Below, in pieces: positions 25,664 through 34,552 of a DNA stretch of 46,417 nt; position 1 is the stretch's first letter, and every line of letters starts with the position of its first letter. This stretch comes from an uncultured Bacteroidales bacterium (GTDB lineage Bacteria > Bacteroidota > Bacteroidia > Bacteroidales > Paludibacteraceae). The stretch is from contig CALGHE010000086.1 of assembly GCA_937915765.1 (NCBI GenBank), positions 1 to 46,417 on the forward strand, given 5' to 3'. A program made the translations under genes and the position numbers. The notes under the pieces are model-generated. The model did not search any database, was not told the DNA's origin, and was given only the letters and a program-made list of their open reading frames with translations.

Positions 25664-27070
25664 TTATTCGCTCTGAGGCTGTTTGACATCGGCAGCGCCG
25701 CCCCCGTTATCTTTTCTGCGAGGTTTGTTCCTGTGTTTTCTTCTGTTGTTATGCGGCTTGTCGCCAGACGCTGCGTTGTTTGCCCGTTCAGTATCGAGCG
25801 TCTCCGCCTTTCTCTCAACATTCTTGTTGCGAGCGGCAGAACGGTCGCCGTCACGTCTTTGAGCCGCTTTGTTTCCTTGTTTACGTCTGCGTCCGTCAGG
25901 TCTGTTTCCAGTCTTCTTTGGCGAATATTCCGGCGCATCGCCAAGCTCAGCAGGGAGCGGCAGCTTATGAATATCTTTGCCTATGAAATTCTCTATTTTC
26001 TTGAACTTCGGCTGGTCCTTTTCAGACACGAAAGTGACGCCGACCCCCTCTCTGTTGGCGCGTGCGGTGCGTCCGATTCTATGAATATAATCCTCCACAT
26101 CATGCGGCACATCATAATTCACCACCACCTCAATATCGTCAATGTCAATCCCGCGCGAAATAATATCCGTAGCGATCAATATGTTCAGTTTTCCGCTTTT
26201 AAAGTCGAGCATCACCTCGTCGCGCTCGTTCTGTTCGAGGTCTGAGTGCATGGACCCGACCTTCATGCCTGCTCTTCTCAGCGCGTTGGTCACCTCCTTC
26301 ACCTTAGACTTTGAAGACGAGAACACCACCACCTTGTTGTCTTTATGCTCTTTGAACAGCGACATTATAAGTCCCAGTTTCTGAGTTTCATAACACACAT
26401 ACGCCACTTGCCACACGCCTTCGGCCGGTTTTGAGACCGCAATGTTGACAAAAGTCGGATCCTTCAGTATGTTTTCCGCCAGTTTCTTTATTTTAGAAGG
26501 CATTGTAGCAGAAAACATTATCGTTTGTCTTTCTGTTGGCAACTTCTTGACAATCTGGATAATATCGTCATAAAAGCCCATGTCCAGCATACGGTCAGCC
26601 TCGTCGAGAATAAAATACTTAACCGTAGAGAAATCCACATTATCAAGGCTGATGTGAGATATAAGCCTGCCCGGCGTAGCGATAACGAAATCGGCTCCAA
26701 GCTGCATCGCCCTTTTCTGCTGTTCCCAAGCTGACGCGTCATTTCCGCCGTAAACGGCGACTGAAGAAGCGGAGACGAAGTACGAGAAACCGTCGAGCTG
26801 CTGGTCTATCTGTTGCGCCAGCTCTCTTGTCGGAGCCATGATAATTGCTGTCACTCCAACTTTCTCCGACGGATTTTTCACTATTTTGTCGAGCACCGGC
26901 AGTATATAGGCAGCTGTCTTGCCCGTGCCAGTCTGCGCACACGCAATAATGTCTTTCCCCTCCATTATAATCGGAATCGCCTGCTCCTGAACTGGCGTCA
27001 TCTCCTTAAAATTCATCGCCGACAGACCATCCATCAGCAAATCGTCAAAGCCCAACTCTTCAAACTTCAT
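25664..27070 (-). CDS. DEAD-box ATP-dependent RNA helicase (RhlE-like)
   Basis: 468 residues from MKFEELGF (an in-frame ATG three codons earlier is also possible). Motifs in order: Q motif (TPVQEQAI), AQTGTGKT, PTRELA, TPGRL, DEAD, SAT, then the second RecA domain with ISRGIDIDD and HRIGRTAR. From residue ~380 a basic tail rich in Arg/Lys/Asn, with RRRKQGNKAAQRRDG-like segments, should bind RNA. Such helicases help ribosome assembly and RNA decay, often in the cold. Confidence 0.95.
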   Translation of the reverse strand: MKFEELGFDDLLMDGLSAMNFKEMTPVQEQAIPIIMEGKDIIACAQTGTGKTAAYILPVLDKIVKNPSEKVGVTAIIMAPTRELAQQIDQQLDGFSYFVSASSVAVYGGNDASAWEQQKRAMQLGADFVIATPGRLISHISLDNVDFSTVKYFILDEADRMLDMGFYDDIIQIVKKLPTERQTIMFSATMPSKIKKLAENILKDPTFVNIAVSKPAEGVWQVAYVCYETQKLGLIMSLFKEHKDNKVVVFSSSKSKVKEVTNALRRAGMKVGSMHSDLEQNERDEVMLDFKSGKLNILIATDIISRGIDIDDIEVVVNYDVPHDVEDYIHRIGRTARANREGVGVTFVSEKDQPKFKKIENFIGKDIHKLPLPAELGDAPEYSPKKTGNRPDGRRRKQGNKAAQRRDGDRSAARNKNVERKAETLDTERANNAASGDKPHNNRRKHRNKPRRKDNGGGAADVKQPQSE

Positions 27071-27089
27071 AATGTACATTATATGTTAA

Positions 27090-27142
27090 AGCCTGTCTGT
27101 CCAAAATCGTAAGCGATTCGAGACTGACAGGGTGCAAATGTA
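27090..27142 (-). promoter_or_regulatory. Promoter -7 box and leader hairpin of the helicase gene
   Basis: TACATTTG (27135-27142) fits the -7 consensus; no -33 TTG is properly spaced. Just downstream, 27090-27132 can fold with a 6-bp outer stem (CCTGTC/GACAGG) and an inner AATCG/CGATT stem, giving a structured 5' leader. The rest of the 27143-27356 spacer holds short palindromes such as CCTGAGCTTCAGG but no gene. Confidence 0.45.
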
Positions 27143-27356
27143 ATTATTTTTTGCAAAAGAAACGCAGTTTCAGCAACTTCAATATCTATTTTCCGCTTTT
27201 TTTTAAACAAAAAACATCGTTGATATGTTCTTTTTCCGCTGTAACCTCTGTCCGGACCTGAGCTTCAGGCTACGGTTCTGGCAGAAAAGAGCACAGTGCT
27301 CGACGTTTTTAGAAAAATGTTTAGATTTTTTTTTCGCAAAAGTCAAAACAGCTTCT

Positions 27357-27364
27357 TATATTTG
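27357..27364 (+). promoter_or_regulatory. Possible -7 box of tamL
   Basis: TATATTTG, 26 bp before the GTG start; no well-placed -33 TTG. Confidence 0.45.
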
Positions 27365-27390
27365 CAGAAAATTAACATTTACAAGTATCC

Positions 27391-29715
27391 GTGGGAAAAA
27401 ATAAGCGCAGATGTGGAATATTTAGCTATTTGGCGGCAGTGCTGTTCGCCATGACATTTGTCGCGTGCTCGCCCACAAAATATGTGCCTGAAGGTCAGTA
27501 TCTCCTTGACGAAGTGGAGATTAACACCGAAGGCGTGTCTCTAAAGGACAAGAACCTCGACTCATATCTGCGTCAGCAGCCGAACTTCAAAGTGTTCAGC
27601 TTTGCGCGTTTTCACTTAGGTCTTTACAACTTGTCGGGCAAGGATTCCACCAAGTGGATAAACCGCACTCTCCGCAGCATGGGCGAGGCTCCGACCATTT
27701 ACGACCCGTTCCTCACGTTCCGTTCCGAACAGGAACTGCAGAAGCTTTTCAAGACAAAAGGTTATATGAATGCGACCGTCAAGTCCGAAGTCTCTTACAA
27801 GAAAAAGAAAGCCAAGGTTACATACACCGTGACACCCGGCAGGCCGTACCTGATAAGGAACATCAACTATAACTTTTCTAAAGACTCCGTTATAGACTCG
27901 CTCTTCCGTTTCTCAAGATATTCCGAGTCGAAGATTTCCAGCGGAATGCCTTTGGACTTCGAGCAGATGGACGGCGAAAGGGACCGCATAACGCAAATCT
28001 TGAAACGCCGCGGCTATTACTATTTCAACAAGGACTACTTCTCCTTTGTGGCAGACACCACAATAGGCAACCATGAAGTTGACGTGACAATGAACCTGAA
28101 GCCGTTCATGCAAGCCGTGCCCAACGGCAGCGTCATCGAAAGTCCTCACAAACAGTACAAGATACGCAATGTGAACCTGCTCACGCTGAAGAACTCAAAT
28201 TCTGTGGCCAATGAGCTGAAGCATTATGACCACATAGAACATTCGCCAAACACCTTCATCTACTTTGACGGCAAGCCGCTGATACGTCCGAAGGTGCTTG
28301 ACGAGGAGCTGAGGATTCGTCCGAACCAACTTTACAACGATTTTCTTCTGAACTACACATACTCGAAATACAACGCGCTGGGCGCCATAAGGTCAACGAG
28401 CATACAGTTTACAGATCTGCACAACGACCAGAATCAGCTGGACTGTTCCATTGTTCTTACGCCAAACAAGCCGCAGACTTTTTCGCTGGACGTGGAAGGC
28501 ACAAACTCGTCGGGCGACCTCGGTTTCGCCGTGAATGTGGGCTATCAGCACAAAAACATTTTCAGAGGCTCGGAACTGCTGAGCGTGAAGTTCCGCGTGT
28601 CCGAAGAGGCCATATCGGGCATCGAAAACGTGACAGACATCCTCAAAGACAATATTCTTGAAGTCGGCGGCGAGGTGTCTCTGAACTTTCCCCGTTTCAT
28701 GTTTCCTTTCCTTTCTAAAAAATTCAAACAGCGAATAAACGCAAACACAGAATTTAAAATATCGTACAACAACCAGTCGAGGCCGGAGTACAACCGCATA
28801 ATAATGACAGCGGGCACGAAATACATCTGGAACATGCGCCGCTACTACAGATACGCGTTTGACCTGTTTGACATCAACTATGTCTATATGCCATGGATTT
28901 CGGAAACATTCTCAGAACAGTACAAAGACCCGAAATATTCCGTGCTCAGATACAGTTACTCAGACCACTTCGTGTTCAGTTCCGGCTTCTCCGTGATGTA
29001 CGACAACCAGTCCAATCCGCGCAAACTGCACAAGACCTACTACCGCGCGGCAGTGGAAAGTGCCGGGAACTTGCTGCACGCCGCAAACTCTCTGTTAAAC
29101 TCCGAGAAAAAGGACGGCTTTTACGTTTTTGCCAAAATCCCTTATTCGCAATATGTGAAAGGCGAGCTGGACTACTCGTACAACCGATATATCGACGCAA
29201 AGAACAGGATTGTCTATCATGCGAAGGTCGGAATCGCATACCCATACGGCAACGCCGTTGTGGTGCCTTTTGAGAAAAGATTTTTCGGGGGCGGCGCTAA
29301 CAGTGTGCGCGGCTGGTCGGTAAGAACGCTCGGACCCGGAACATACTCTTCCGAAAACCAGAACGACTTCGTCAATCAGTCTGGCGACATAAAACTTGAC
29401 CTGAATTTGGAGTACCGCTCAAAGCTGTTCTGGAAACTTGAGCTTGCCACCTTTATTGATGCAGGAAACATCTGGACCATCACTGAGCAGGAGTCTCAAC
29501 CAAACGGCTGCTTCCACTTCGACACCTTTTTCAAACAGATAGCTTTAGGCTACGGAGCCGGTCTTCGCTTTGATTTCTCTTACTTCCTGCTTCGCTTTGA
29601 CTTAGGAGTGAAGGCTTTCAACCCAGCCTTGCAGAAAAGCGAAAGATGGAGGTTCAAAGGCCTCAATTGGGGCGACGACTTCGCCTTCCACTTTGCCATA
29701 GGCTATCCGTTCTGA
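27391..29715 (+). CDS. tamL: Omp85/BamA-family outer-membrane lipoprotein, TamL type
   Basis: 774 residues starting with GTG. A signal peptide ends at a lipobox (FVAC, Cys-26) followed by SPTKYVPEGQYLL, the usual beginning of TamL, the Bacteroidota lipoprotein partner of TamB. POTRA-like domains occupy roughly residues 35-270 (for example GYMNATVKSEV, RRGYYYFNKDY). The rest is a 16-strand barrel of the bacterial surface antigen type, with the conserved RFFGGGANSVRGW loop motif (VRGW) and a last strand ending in phenylalanine (FHFAIGYPF). It inserts outer-membrane proteins or links the inner and outer membrane for envelope assembly. Monocistronic. Confidence 0.9.
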   Translation: MGKNKRRCGIFSYLAAVLFAMTFVACSPTKYVPEGQYLLDEVEINTEGVSLKDKNLDSYLRQQPNFKVFSFARFHLGLYNLSGKDSTKWINRTLRSMGEAPTIYDPFLTFRSEQELQKLFKTKGYMNATVKSEVSYKKKKAKVTYTVTPGRPYLIRNINYNFSKDSVIDSLFRFSRYSESKISSGMPLDFEQMDGERDRITQILKRRGYYYFNKDYFSFVADTTIGNHEVDVTMNLKPFMQAVPNGSVIESPHKQYKIRNVNLLTLKNSNSVANELKHYDHIEHSPNTFIYFDGKPLIRPKVLDEELRIRPNQLYNDFLLNYTYSKYNALGAIRSTSIQFTDLHNDQNQLDCSIVLTPNKPQTFSLDVEGTNSSGDLGFAVNVGYQHKNIFRGSELLSVKFRVSEEAISGIENVTDILKDNILEVGGEVSLNFPRFMFPFLSKKFKQRINANTEFKISYNNQSRPEYNRIIMTAGTKYIWNMRRYYRYAFDLFDINYVYMPWISETFSEQYKDPKYSVLRYSYSDHFVFSSGFSVMYDNQSNPRKLHKTYYRAAVESAGNLLHAANSLLNSEKKDGFYVFAKIPYSQYVKGELDYSYNRYIDAKNRIVYHAKVGIAYPYGNAVVVPFEKRFFGGGANSVRGWSVRTLGPGTYSSENQNDFVNQSGDIKLDLNLEYRSKLFWKLELATFIDAGNIWTITEQESQPNGCFHFDTFFKQIALGYGAGLRFDFSYFLLRFDLGVKAFNPALQKSERWRFKGLNWGDDFAFHFAIGYPF

Positions 29716-29757
29716 TGGATTTACTCATTTATGCAGCAATCCTCACATCATAAAAAA

Positions 29758-30294
29758 TTAATACTTCTTTTCATCAAAAAGAACAACACGTCTTTGGTAG
29801 CTCACAACACGATATTTGCCGTCTTCTTTCGTCAGTTTAAAATTCATCGCAACTCCATTGTTGTAGTCTATGTCCAACCATGCAAGCACATGTATACATC
29901 CTCCTTCGAGCTTAAGCGGCAAATAAAATCTTATTTGCGGACGGACAGAATATTTCACAGGCTCAAAATCCGCTCCGGCCTTATATTCAAACTCCTCATA
30001 TTTACCATATCTGCCCTCCAACACCTCGCAATCTATATCTGCCACGGCTTTCCTTTCTGCATACACTTTAGGATTGAGCCGGACCTTATCCCCTTCTGAA
30101 GAATCCGGTACAAAACCCCTTTCCATCATTGCCGCTTTCGCCATACAATACATGTCCGCAGACACGATTCCGCTGTCCTCCATAAACTCTGATATGCACA
30201 AATATATGTCGCAATATTCATCCGGAGCAACATCCCTCGAATATAAGCTATGCGCAAACAACACGCTAAGAAAAATCAATGCCAATCTTCTCAT
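29758..30294 (-). CDS. Small exported protein, tandem paralogue B
   Basis: About 178 residues from MRRLALIF, the ATG that begins a clear signal peptide (cut after SLYS). Not recognised. It is about 80% identical to the next gene upstream (30388-30900). It has two Cys near CDIYLCISEF and a third in a DIDCEVLEGRYGKYEEFEY segment; the end KEDGKYRVVSYQRR is conserved. Likely periplasmic. Confidence 0.78.
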   Translation of the reverse strand: MRRLALIFLSVLFAHSLYSRDVAPDEYCDIYLCISEFMEDSGIVSADMYCMAKAAMMERGFVPDSSEGDKVRLNPKVYAERKAVADIDCEVLEGRYGKYEEFEYKAGADFEPVKYSVRPQIRFYLPLKLEGGCIHVLAWLDIDYNNGVAMNFKLTKEDGKYRVVSYQRRVVLFDEKKY

Positions 30295-30387
30295 AAGAAC
30301 AAACAGTTTATGTAACAAAAACAACAGGCATCAATCAAGACGCCACCGCACAAAAGTCATAAAAAAAGCTGGATTTTGCAAAACAAA

Positions 30388-30900
30388 TCAATACCTAACA
30401 CGTCTTAGGCTGCTCACAACACGATATTTGCCGTCCTCTTTCTTCAGTTTAAATTCCATATGAACTCTAATGTGGTAGTCTATGTACAAAAGCGCAAACA
30501 CATGTATGCAGTCTCCTTCGAACTTAGGCTGAACAAATCTTATTAGCGGACGGACTTCATATTCCATAGGCTCAAAACCCGCTTCCTTATGTTCAAACAC
30601 CTCATATTTACCATATCTGCCTTCCAACGCCTCGCAATCTATATCAGCCACGGCTTTTCCTTTGGCGTATACTTTAGGAAAGAGCCGGACCTTATCCCCT
30701 TCTGAAGAATCCGGTACAAAACCCCTTTCCAACATTGCCGTTTTCGCCATCCAATACATGTCCGCAGACACGATTCCGCTATCCTCCATAAACTCTGATA
30801 TGCACAAAAATATGTCGCAATATTCATCCGGAGCAACATCCCTCGAATATAAACTATGCGCAAACAGCACACTAAAAAAAATCAACGCCAATCTTCTCAT
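30388..30900 (-). CDS. Small exported protein, tandem paralogue A
   Basis: About 170 residues, same start choice and same layout as the 29758 gene: signal peptide, CDIFLCISEFMEDSGIVSADMYWMAK, then VADIDCEALEGRYGKYEVFEH. It ends at VVSSLRRVRY where its paralogue continues for about 8 residues. The two genes differ mainly in the middle (the membrane-distal YEVRPLIRFVQPKFEGD region). Function unknown. Confidence 0.78.
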   Translation of the reverse strand: MRRLALIFFSVLFAHSLYSRDVAPDEYCDIFLCISEFMEDSGIVSADMYWMAKTAMLERGFVPDSSEGDKVRLFPKVYAKGKAVADIDCEALEGRYGKYEVFEHKEAGFEPMEYEVRPLIRFVQPKFEGDCIHVFALLYIDYHIRVHMEFKLKKEDGKYRVVSSLRRVRY

Positions 30901-31090
30901 AAGAGCAAACAGTTTATGTGTCAAAAACAACAGGCATCAATCAAGACGCCACGCACAAAAGTCATAAAAAAAGTTGGATTTTGCAAAACAAAATGAATCA
31001 AGAGAAAGATTATCGCGCTAAAAAACTGCAAAAAACACAATCCCACGCATTTTTTTGCCTTTCATTCCCTAAAAATTAACGAAAAATATG

Positions 31091-31098
31091 TAAATTTG
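31091..31098 (+). promoter_or_regulatory. Possible -7 box of guaB
   Basis: TAAATTTG, 26 bp before the guaB ATG; -33 element not clear. Confidence 0.5.
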
Positions 31099-31124
31099 CG
31101 AAATTTTTCTTTAAAATAGATAGT

Positions 31125-32627
31125 ATGGCACAGATTATCAACGAGATTTCGAGGACTTTTAATGAGTATTTGCTTATTCCGGGTCTTACAACAAAGGAGT
31201 GCACTCCAGACAGAATAGATCTGAAGACACCTTTGGTTAAGTTTGAAAAAGGTAAGACTTCTGAAATAGTTTTGAACACACCGTTCGTTTCGGCTATCAT
31301 GCAGTCTGTTTCAGACTCCAACATGGCCATCGCATTGGCGCGTAACGGCGGGCTTTCATTTATCTTCGGCTCTCAGTCTATAGAAAGTCAGGCTGAAATG
31401 GTTCGCAAGGTGAAGAAATACAAAGCCGGATTTGTTGAAAGCGACGCGAACCTCACTCCCGAACATACTCTTGCCGACGTGCTTGACCTGAAGGCTAAGA
31501 CGGGCTTCTCTACTATCGGCATCACTAACGACGGAACTCCAAACGGCAAGCTGCTTGGACTTGTGACAAGCCGCGACTACAGAGCCAGCAAGGACTGCCG
31601 CGACAAAAAGATAAAAGAGTTCATGACTCCGTTCTCTGAACTTGTTACAGGCAAGTACGGCATAACTCTCGAAGAGGCTAACGACATCATCTGGAAAAAC
31701 AAGGTCAACGCGCTTCCTATAATCGACGAAAATCAGAACTTGAAATACTTCGTATTCCGCAAAGACTACGAAAACCACAAGGAAAATCCGAACGAACTCC
31801 TTGACGACAGCAAGCGTCTGCTTGTGGGAGCCGGAATCAACTCTCGCGACTACGCGGAACGTGTGCCTGCTCTTGTAGAGGCCGGAGTGGACGTGCTTTG
31901 CATCGACTCTTCGGACGGTTTCTCTGAATGGCAGAAAGATACTTTGCAGTTTATCCGCGAAAAGTACGGCGACAAGGTGAAGGTGGGCGCCGGAAACGTT
32001 GTGGACAGAGACGGCTTCCTTTACCTCGCTGAGGCTGGTGCTGACTTCGTGAAGGTTGGTGTGGGCGGCGGCTCTATATGCATCACTCGCGAACAGAAAG
32101 GTATCGGACGCGGACAGGCGACTGCGCTTATAGAAGTGGCGGCGGCTCGCGACGAGTATTTTGAAAAGACTGGCGTTTATGTGCCTATCTGCTCGGACGG
32201 CGGCATTGTGCAGGACTATCACATGGTGCTTGCGCTTGCAATGGGCGCTGACTTCCTGATGATGGGCCGCTACTTTGCGCGTTTCGACGAAAGTCCTACT
32301 AAAAAGGTGCTTATCGGCGGAAACTACGTGAAGGAATACTGGGGCGAAGGTTCTAACCGCGCCCGCAACTGGCAGCGTTACGACATGGGCGGCGCCGCTA
32401 CCCTCAAGTTTGAAGAGGGCGTGGACAGCTACGTGCCTTATGCCGGCAAACTGAAGGACAATCTTGATGTCACTTTGGGCAAAATCAAGTCAACTATGTG
32501 CAGCTGCGGAACTTTGTCTATCAAGGACCTCAAAGACAACGCAAAAATCACGCTCGTGTCTTCTACAAGTATCATCGAAGGTGGTGCGCACGACGTTATC
32601 CTGAAAGAGACAAAAAGAAATAATTAA
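31125..32627 (+). CDS. guaB: Inosine-5'-monophosphate dehydrogenase
   Basis: 500 residues. The TIM barrel is interrupted by a pair of CBS domains (about residues 105-225: GLVTSRDY, VNALPIIDENQNLKYFVFRKDY). The catalytic loop is GGGSICITRE with Cys-319; the flap contains the Arg-Tyr pair in NWQRYDMGG. The phosphate site is PICSDGGI and MMGRYFARFDESP. It makes XMP from IMP with NAD, the first committed step to GMP. It is followed by a strong terminator. Confidence 0.96.
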   Translation: MAQIINEISRTFNEYLLIPGLTTKECTPDRIDLKTPLVKFEKGKTSEIVLNTPFVSAIMQSVSDSNMAIALARNGGLSFIFGSQSIESQAEMVRKVKKYKAGFVESDANLTPEHTLADVLDLKAKTGFSTIGITNDGTPNGKLLGLVTSRDYRASKDCRDKKIKEFMTPFSELVTGKYGITLEEANDIIWKNKVNALPIIDENQNLKYFVFRKDYENHKENPNELLDDSKRLLVGAGINSRDYAERVPALVEAGVDVLCIDSSDGFSEWQKDTLQFIREKYGDKVKVGAGNVVDRDGFLYLAEAGADFVKVGVGGGSICITREQKGIGRGQATALIEVAAARDEYFEKTGVYVPICSDGGIVQDYHMVLALAMGADFLMMGRYFARFDESPTKKVLIGGNYVKEYWGEGSNRARNWQRYDMGGAATLKFEEGVDSYVPYAGKLKDNLDVTLGKIKSTMCSCGTLSIKDLKDNAKITLVSSTSIIEGGAHDVILKETKRNN

Positions 32628-32650
32628 TAGTTTGAGCCATAACAAACAAG

Positions 32651-32679
32651 AGGACGCCCCTAAAAAGGCGTCCTTTATT
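32651..32679 (+). terminator. Terminator of guaB
   Basis: An 8-bp stem AGGACGCC (32651-32658) with GGCGTCCT (32667-32674), then TTATT. The stem could also serve the convergent gene at 32708. Confidence 0.85.
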
Positions 32680-32707
32680 ATGAAATGCACTTGAAAATCA
32701 TCTCGAC

Positions 32708-33688
32708 CTATTTCCCGGAAATTGCCTTAGAAACAATCTGGAACGCATCCCGCATCTTGAATAATAAATTATACGCCTTTTCTATCTTGAAATAAGGCGT
32801 CTGCCTTGTTCCAAACTGCCGGTAAGAGAACTCTATATTTTCGGACATGCTGCCTTCGAAATCAAAGGACTTGCATTTGTCCTTGACATATTTTATAGCT
32901 TCGAATACAATAAGGGAAGATGCTCCGGACGTCCGGTAGTTCTGATCTATTGCAGGCAGCAGAAAGTACGCTTTGTTACTGTCCCATACAAGGAAAAGGG
33001 ACGCGTGCAAATTATCATCGCCATCAAAGACGTTCAATATAACGCCCTGCCCTCTATCTATTGCAGCCGAAATAACAGACAGTTCTATGCTTTTCGAATT
33101 AATGTTCCGTTCCCCCTTTTGCTGAAGAGTGTAGCTGTGATAATTATAAAAATCTTCGGGAGAAGCGTCTGTTCTTACTTTGAAATTACTTTTCAGCGAC
33201 TTGCGAATTTGCCTCTGCTTTGCAGGCGCGAAGCTTCTGAACACCGCATCAATGTCCGAGATGTCCTCTATTATGTATGTGTATCTCGTAGTTTGTCTGA
33301 AACCTTTCCAATAGAACGGCAGCCAGTTCGTGAACGAATGATGAAAGCACTGCATGAAGTAGCCAGTCTTCAAGGACTCTATCTGTGAAATAAATTCGTC
33401 GCAGACCTTTTTTTCGAGGCTCAGACGCTCTTGTTCGCTTTGACTTTTTGGGTAGTCTATATGTATTCCGTTGGTTTGCGTAAGTTCGGGCTGCAATATG
33501 TATTTGACACCAAACTTGCTTTTTATCAGATACGGCATCGACGCGATGATTTCTCCGCTTGCATTTTTGTACAGAAGCACATCCCACGTCATACCTTTGC
33601 ACGCCGCGTCCATCCACCAGTATTGCGAAAAAAGAGGAATGTCTGGGCGCGACTCGCAGTATATCTTGTATTCTTCCTTGTTTGACAT
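32708..33688 (-). CDS. GNAT-fold acyltransferase (BioF2/FemAB-like)
   Basis: About 326 residues from MSNKEEYK at ATG 33688. A longer reading to 33781 is excluded because it overlaps a full promoter at 33705-33736. The layout is that of the 'acetyltransferase 6' group: an N-terminal half with SQYWWMDAACKGMTWDVLLY and GVKYILQPELTQTNGI, a middle RQIRKSLKSNF segment typical of FemAB-like proteins, and a C-terminal GNAT core with ASLFLVWDSNKAYFLL, SGASSLIVFEAIKY and SFDFEGSM. Substrate unknown; family members modify cell-surface polysaccharides or amino sugars. Confidence 0.8.
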   Translation of the reverse strand: MSNKEEYKIYCESRPDIPLFSQYWWMDAACKGMTWDVLLYKNASGEIIASMPYLIKSKFGVKYILQPELTQTNGIHIDYPKSQSEQERLSLEKKVCDEFISQIESLKTGYFMQCFHHSFTNWLPFYWKGFRQTTRYTYIIEDISDIDAVFRSFAPAKQRQIRKSLKSNFKVRTDASPEDFYNYHSYTLQQKGERNINSKSIELSVISAAIDRGQGVILNVFDGDDNLHASLFLVWDSNKAYFLLPAIDQNYRTSGASSLIVFEAIKYVKDKCKSFDFEGSMSENIEFSYRQFGTRQTPYFKIEKAYNLLFKMRDAFQIVSKAISGK

Positions 33689-33704
33689 ATAATAAGCGTT
33701 TCTG

Positions 33705-33736
33705 CAAAAATACGTTTTTAATCTGGAATAATCAAA
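33705..33736 (-). promoter_or_regulatory. Promoter of the acyltransferase gene
   Basis: TATTTTTG (33705-33712) with TTTG (33733-33736) 20 nt upstream: full consensus, 16 bp before the start codon. Confidence 0.75.
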
Positions 33737-33829
33737 CCGGACTTGCCGCATGGCACGCAAAGCCGCGGCGCACCTGAGCATTGAAACAAGCTATCGGAAC
33801 GCCGCGCAAAGAGGTGATTTTTCAAAGTT

Positions 33830-34174
33830 CTACCTTTTTATCCAGGTTCTGCCGCCGTTGCTGGAATAGTACAAACCATTTGAAGTTGTAGCTAAAAGAT
33901 TTTTTCCGTCAAAATGCAGCTGCACAAAATCGCCGTAAACAGAACTTGCGCAACGGGCGAGCCAAACGCGGCCTCCGTTTGTTGAACTGTACACGCCTTT
34001 TGACGTGCAGGCTAAAAGTTCTTTGCCGTAAACAAGCAGGTCACTAAATATGCCGCAGTTAGGATTTTGGCAACGGACAAGCCAAGTTATCCCTCCGTTA
34101 ACGGAATACTCTATTGTGTTTTTTGCTGTGTTTATACGGATAATTTCGTTTCCGTAATTTATTATTTGCCCCAT
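33830..34174 (-). CDS. Small three-repeat Asp-box (BNR) protein
   Basis: 114 residues, no signal peptide or membrane segment. Three repeats of about 38 residues each end in an Asp-box-like S-x-N-G-G-x-x-W: YSVNGGITW, YSSTNGGRVW and YYSSNGGRTW. The parts between also align (LLVYGKELLACTSKGV with LHFDGKNLLATTSNGL). Asp boxes normally occur in sialidase or sortilin propellers of many more blades, so this is a free-standing fragment or a small protein that may oligomerise into a propeller. No upstream partner ORF was found that would make it the tail of a larger gene. Confidence 0.65.
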   Translation of the reverse strand: MGQIINYGNEIIRINTAKNTIEYSVNGGITWLVRCQNPNCGIFSDLLVYGKELLACTSKGVYSSTNGGRVWLARCASSVYGDFVQLHFDGKNLLATTSNGLYYSSNGGRTWIKR

Positions 34175-34344
34175 AATTTATTGTTTTGTGACCTGCCGTC
34201 TTCTTCAGGTCGGTTTATATTTTCGGAACGTAAGACATTACGCCTTGAATGCCTTGCCTCCTTTTGACAATGCAAAGTAAACCGTATCTTATGCATGATT
34301 AAGGCACAAGTGAATTTTTTTTTCAAAAAATTTAAGGTTCTGGT

Positions 34345-34364
34345 AATATTGGCCTAAATAATTT
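34345..34364 (+). repeat. 20-bp dispersed repeat, copy 1 (AATATTGgCCTAAATAATTT)
   Basis: One of four copies (also 41193, 43264, 43461), all in the same direction and all intergenic. The one variable position is base 8. The rest of the 34175-34490 gap is AT-rich with a short GACCTG/CAGGTC hairpin near 34190-34211 and no gene that I can see. Confidence 0.75.
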
Positions 34365-34490
34365 GTGAAAAAACAAAAGTAAGTCACAGCTCTTTCATTA
34401 CAATACTTTGGCACTGCCTTCCAGACAGATAACCACAGGGGCTTCGTGTATTCTCTGCTGCGAACTGCAAATTAATGCGTCAACAGAAAT

Positions 34491-34521
34491 CAAAGGAGCC
34501 AGACTCAGTCCGACTCCTTTG
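34491..34521 (-). terminator. Hairpin after the pectinesterase gene
   Basis: Stem CAAAGGAG/CTCCTTTG continued inside by CGGACT/AGTCTG (one G-T pair), about 30 bp past the stop at 34553. The T tract is poor, so it may stabilise the mRNA end rather than terminate. Confidence 0.55.
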
Positions 34522-34552
34522 CTTTTCAGAACGGATATCTTCAGTTTCGTTC

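Larger units (their letters stand above)
29758..30995. repeat. 606-bp tandem duplication including gene and upstream region
   Basis: The two paralogous genes and about 90 bp upstream of each (30295-30385 and 30901-30995) align with a constant offset of 606 bp. The upstream parts are almost identical, sharing CAGGCATCAATCAAGACGCC and AAAGTCATAAAAAAAG, so each gene kept its own promoter region. Confidence 0.85.
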
